Assembly (NCBI GenBank): GCA_013373015.1
Contig: JABXIQ010000026.1
Coordinates: 1 to 64,000, forward strand
Source: Kangiellaceae bacterium
GTDB lineage: Bacteria; Pseudomonadota; Gammaproteobacteria; Enterobacterales; Kangiellaceae
DNA length: 64,000 nt
Direction of reading: 5' to 3'
Positions 62,030-64,000 of this stretch are shown here, in pieces. The stretch's first letter is position 1. Each line of letters begins with the position of its first letter. The notes under the pieces are model-generated. The model did no database searches, had not been told where the DNA came from, and saw nothing but the letters and a program-made list of their open reading frames with translations. A program made the position numbers and the translations under genes.

Positions 62030-64000
62030 ATGAACAACATTATTACCTTGTTACTTGCCTTCATCATTAGTGTCACTTTAGTTAGTTGCCAAACAATGAC
62101 CGGCGTTTCTCAAAATGACCAAAAGTCACAATTACCCATATCTAATTTAGTTAGTTACGGCCAATTAGATAATGGCTTAACTTATTATTTGCGCCCCAAC
62201 GAAAAGCCAAAACAACGCGCTTTTATAACACTAATACTCAATGTCGGATCTTTACAAGAAGAAGATCATGAGCGTGGTGTAGCACATTTTGTAGAACATA
62301 TGGCTTTTAATGGTAGTGAACATTTTGCTAAAGATCAGCTTATCAAAACCTTAGAAAGTCTTGGTATGGAGTTTGGTTCAGATATTAACGCTTTCACCAG
62401 TTTTGACAACACTCGCTATTTACTCGAAATACCCACTGGTCAACCAGAAAATTGGGATACTGTAGCCTTGATCCTACAAGATTGGATCAAAGGCATTCAG
62501 TTTGATGAACAGGAAGTGAAAAAAGAACGAGGAGTTATTCTCTCCGAAAAGCGTGGCCACAAAGGTTTAGGTGAGCGCATTTCAGACATAATGACACCAA
62601 TAAATTTTTCAGGCGCTCGCCACGAACAACGAATGCCGATTGGCACTGATGCAGTGTTAAATACGGTTAGCTCGGAAACCTTGCAAGCCTTCCATGCGAA
62701 GTGGTATCAGCCGCATAATATGGCCATAATAGTCACTGGTGATATTAAGCCTCAGCCGTTAAAACAATTTCTTAATGCTACGATTGGGCAACTGAAAAAC
62801 ACAAACAGCGCAAAACCGCAAAAATATTTAATTCCAAAAAATCCAACCTATCAGTTTCGAACTATACAAGATCAAGAAATCTTATCGACTCGCTTACAAC
62901 TTCGCTATCAAAGCAAAAGCCTAACATTAAATAACCTTGAAGCACTACGCTATCGATTACTTAATCAAATGATGGTTACCTTATTTAATCAACGAATGTT
63001 TGAGCTGACCGACAAAGCAGATAAGCCGTTTGATGGTGCATCGCTTGGTTATTCTCAACTTGGTGATGATAGATTGCTATTTAGCTTTAATGTATCGCCA
63101 CAACAAGATCAGTTAGAACAAGCCTACCAAGCTTTGTTCACCGAAATAAAAAGAGTGCAACAACATGGCTTTATCGCAGCTGAAAGACAGCGCTATATTG
63201 AGGATGTTCTCAAATCCAGCGCACTTTCACTTCAAGATCAAGATACCATTCATTCAGCCAGTTTAACTGGTAGCTATATGAATCATTTCTTGTATGGAGA
63301 TCACTTTTTATCGCGTCAGCAGCGCCATCAATTACTCACTCAAGAGCTGCCACAAATTTCATTGCAGGAGTTAAATCAACACTTCAACAACCTTGTTAAT
63401 CAATCGGTTCATTCATTAATTGTTTACGCACCGAATAACCAACAACTTCCGAAAGAACTTGAAAGTAATGTGCTTACTGCACTGCAAAAAGCACAAGCAA
63501 CAACTGCTTATAAAGAAGGTTCACTTGAAAAACCTTTATTGCAACAGCTACCTGAAGCTGGAAGCATTGAAAAGCATAAAACTATTGCCGCAGTAAAAGC
63601 TGAACAATATCTTTTAAGTAATGGAGTACGCGTTATTGTTAGACCAAGCTCTCTCTCTAACACAGAAGTGCTGCTATCAGCTTACGCGGCAGGCGGCTAT
63701 TCGCTTGCTGATGATAATAATCTACGCTCCGCTATGGAGTCGGCCAAGCTAGTTGCAGCCTCAGGTATAGGCCCCTACAGTCGCAGTGAACTTGGAAAAA
63801 AATTAGCTAACAAAGATGTTCGCGTGCGTCTGAGCATGGATCGTTATTTCAGTCAGCTATCAGGCTCAAGTATTCCTGAAGATTTGGAAACATTATTTCA
63901 GTTGATTTATCTTTATTTTACCGCTCCTAAAATTGATAGTGATATCGCTAAAAATTATCGTCAATCGGTGATCAAATATCAAAACAACCGACTCAATGAT
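62030..64000 (+). CDS. M16-family zinc peptidase lipoprotein, 3' end outside window
   Basis: The frame is open for 657 codons from ATG 62030 to the right edge. The N-terminus (LLLAFIISVTLVSC) is a lipoprotein signal with lipobox TLVSC. The M16 inverted zinc motif is in GVAHFVEHMAFNG (HxxEH, near residue 85), with the third Glu expected in VKKERGVILSEKRG. YLRPNEKPKQRAFITLILN is typical of the PqqL/zinc protease group. A second M16 domain starts near residue 530 (RVIVRPSSLSNTEVLLSAYA). It likely degrades peptides at the inner face of the outer membrane or in the periplasm. Confidence 0.9.
   Translation, partial: MNNIITLLLAFIISVTLVSCQTMTGVSQNDQKSQLPISNLVSYGQLDNGLTYYLRPNEKPKQRAFITLILNVGSLQEEDHERGVAHFVEHMAFNGSEHFAKDQLIKTLESLGMEFGSDINAFTSFDNTRYLLEIPTGQPENWDTVALILQDWIKGIQFDEQEVKKERGVILSEKRGHKGLGERISDIMTPINFSGARHEQRMPIGTDAVLNTVSSETLQAFHAKWYQPHNMAIIVTGDIKPQPLKQFLNATIGQLKNTNSAKPQKYLIPKNPTYQFRTIQDQEILSTRLQLRYQSKSLTLNNLEALRYRLLNQMMVTLFNQRMFELTDKADKPFDGASLGYSQLGDDRLLFSFNVSPQQDQLEQAYQALFTEIKRVQQHGFIAAERQRYIEDVLKSSALSLQDQDTIHSASLTGSYMNHFLYGDHFLSRQQRHQLLTQELPQISLQELNQHFNNLVNQSVHSLIVYAPNNQQLPKELESNVLTALQKAQATTAYKEGSLEKPLLQQLPEAGSIEKHKTIAAVKAEQYLLSNGVRVIVRPSSLSNTEVLLSAYAAGGYSLADDNNLRSAMESAKLVAASGIGPYSRSELGKKLANKDVRVRLSMDRYFSQLSGSSIPEDLETLFQLIYLYFTAPKIDSDIAKNYRQSVIKYQNNRLND

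Overview
The window looks like a chromosomal segment of a free-living, moderately AT-rich gammaproteobacterium. RadA, Dam, NfuA, GlnE, RsmF, EttA, DgkA, the BioBFHC/BioD set and DUF2970 all point that way. A Kangiella/Aliikangiella-like marine lineage would fit, but that placement is inference. I see no rRNA, tRNA, CRISPR array or complete insertion sequence.

Region 1 (1-13.5 kb) is the accessory, signalling-rich end. A very large secreted SpvB/TcB-type Rhs protein runs off the left edge on the minus strand. Divergent from it are a small secreted protein and a one-protein hybrid two-component sensor (propellers, kinase, receiver, AraC-type output). A TerC protein and a GNAT acetyltransferase follow. 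Next come a second small secreted protein and a membrane-anchored winged-helix regulator with a PD40 propeller. The two small secreted genes share an identical 17-bp element containing a perfect palindrome. Upstream of the winged-helix regulator lie tandem 11-bp repeats, followed by a strongly structured element that could encode a small RNA.

Region 2 (13.7-18.7 kb) holds an EF-hand lipoprotein, a HEAT-repeat/cyclophilin lipoprotein, ettA, a PilZ protein and a TrmB-like methyltransferase. Region 3 (18.7-20.7 kb) is a small AT-rich island. It contains orphan lipoproteins, one of them frameshifted, a C-terminal gene fragment coupled to a two-helix membrane protein, and nested direct and inverted repeats.

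Region 4 (20.7-36.8 kb) is mostly housekeeping: radA, class II DAHP synthase, a DUF2970 pair, dam, dgkA, bioD, and the bioB-F-H-C operon. A near-canonical BirA operator controls the bio promoter and also covers the start of the divergent comF-like gene. Beyond it are a periplasmic alpha carbonic anhydrase and a MATE transporter. Region 5 (36.8-50.9 kb) has a His/Tyr-rich secreted protein, two large secreted metalloproteases, nfuA, glnE with a zinc-finger gene and an aspartokinase, and a LemA/M48 protease pair.

Region 6 (50.8-64 kb) has a GGDEF-EAL protein and a CYTH-CHAD protein. The latter is divergent from a DUF47/PiT phosphate-transport operon. An SH3 envelope protein, putA, rsmF and a truncated M16 peptidase complete the window.
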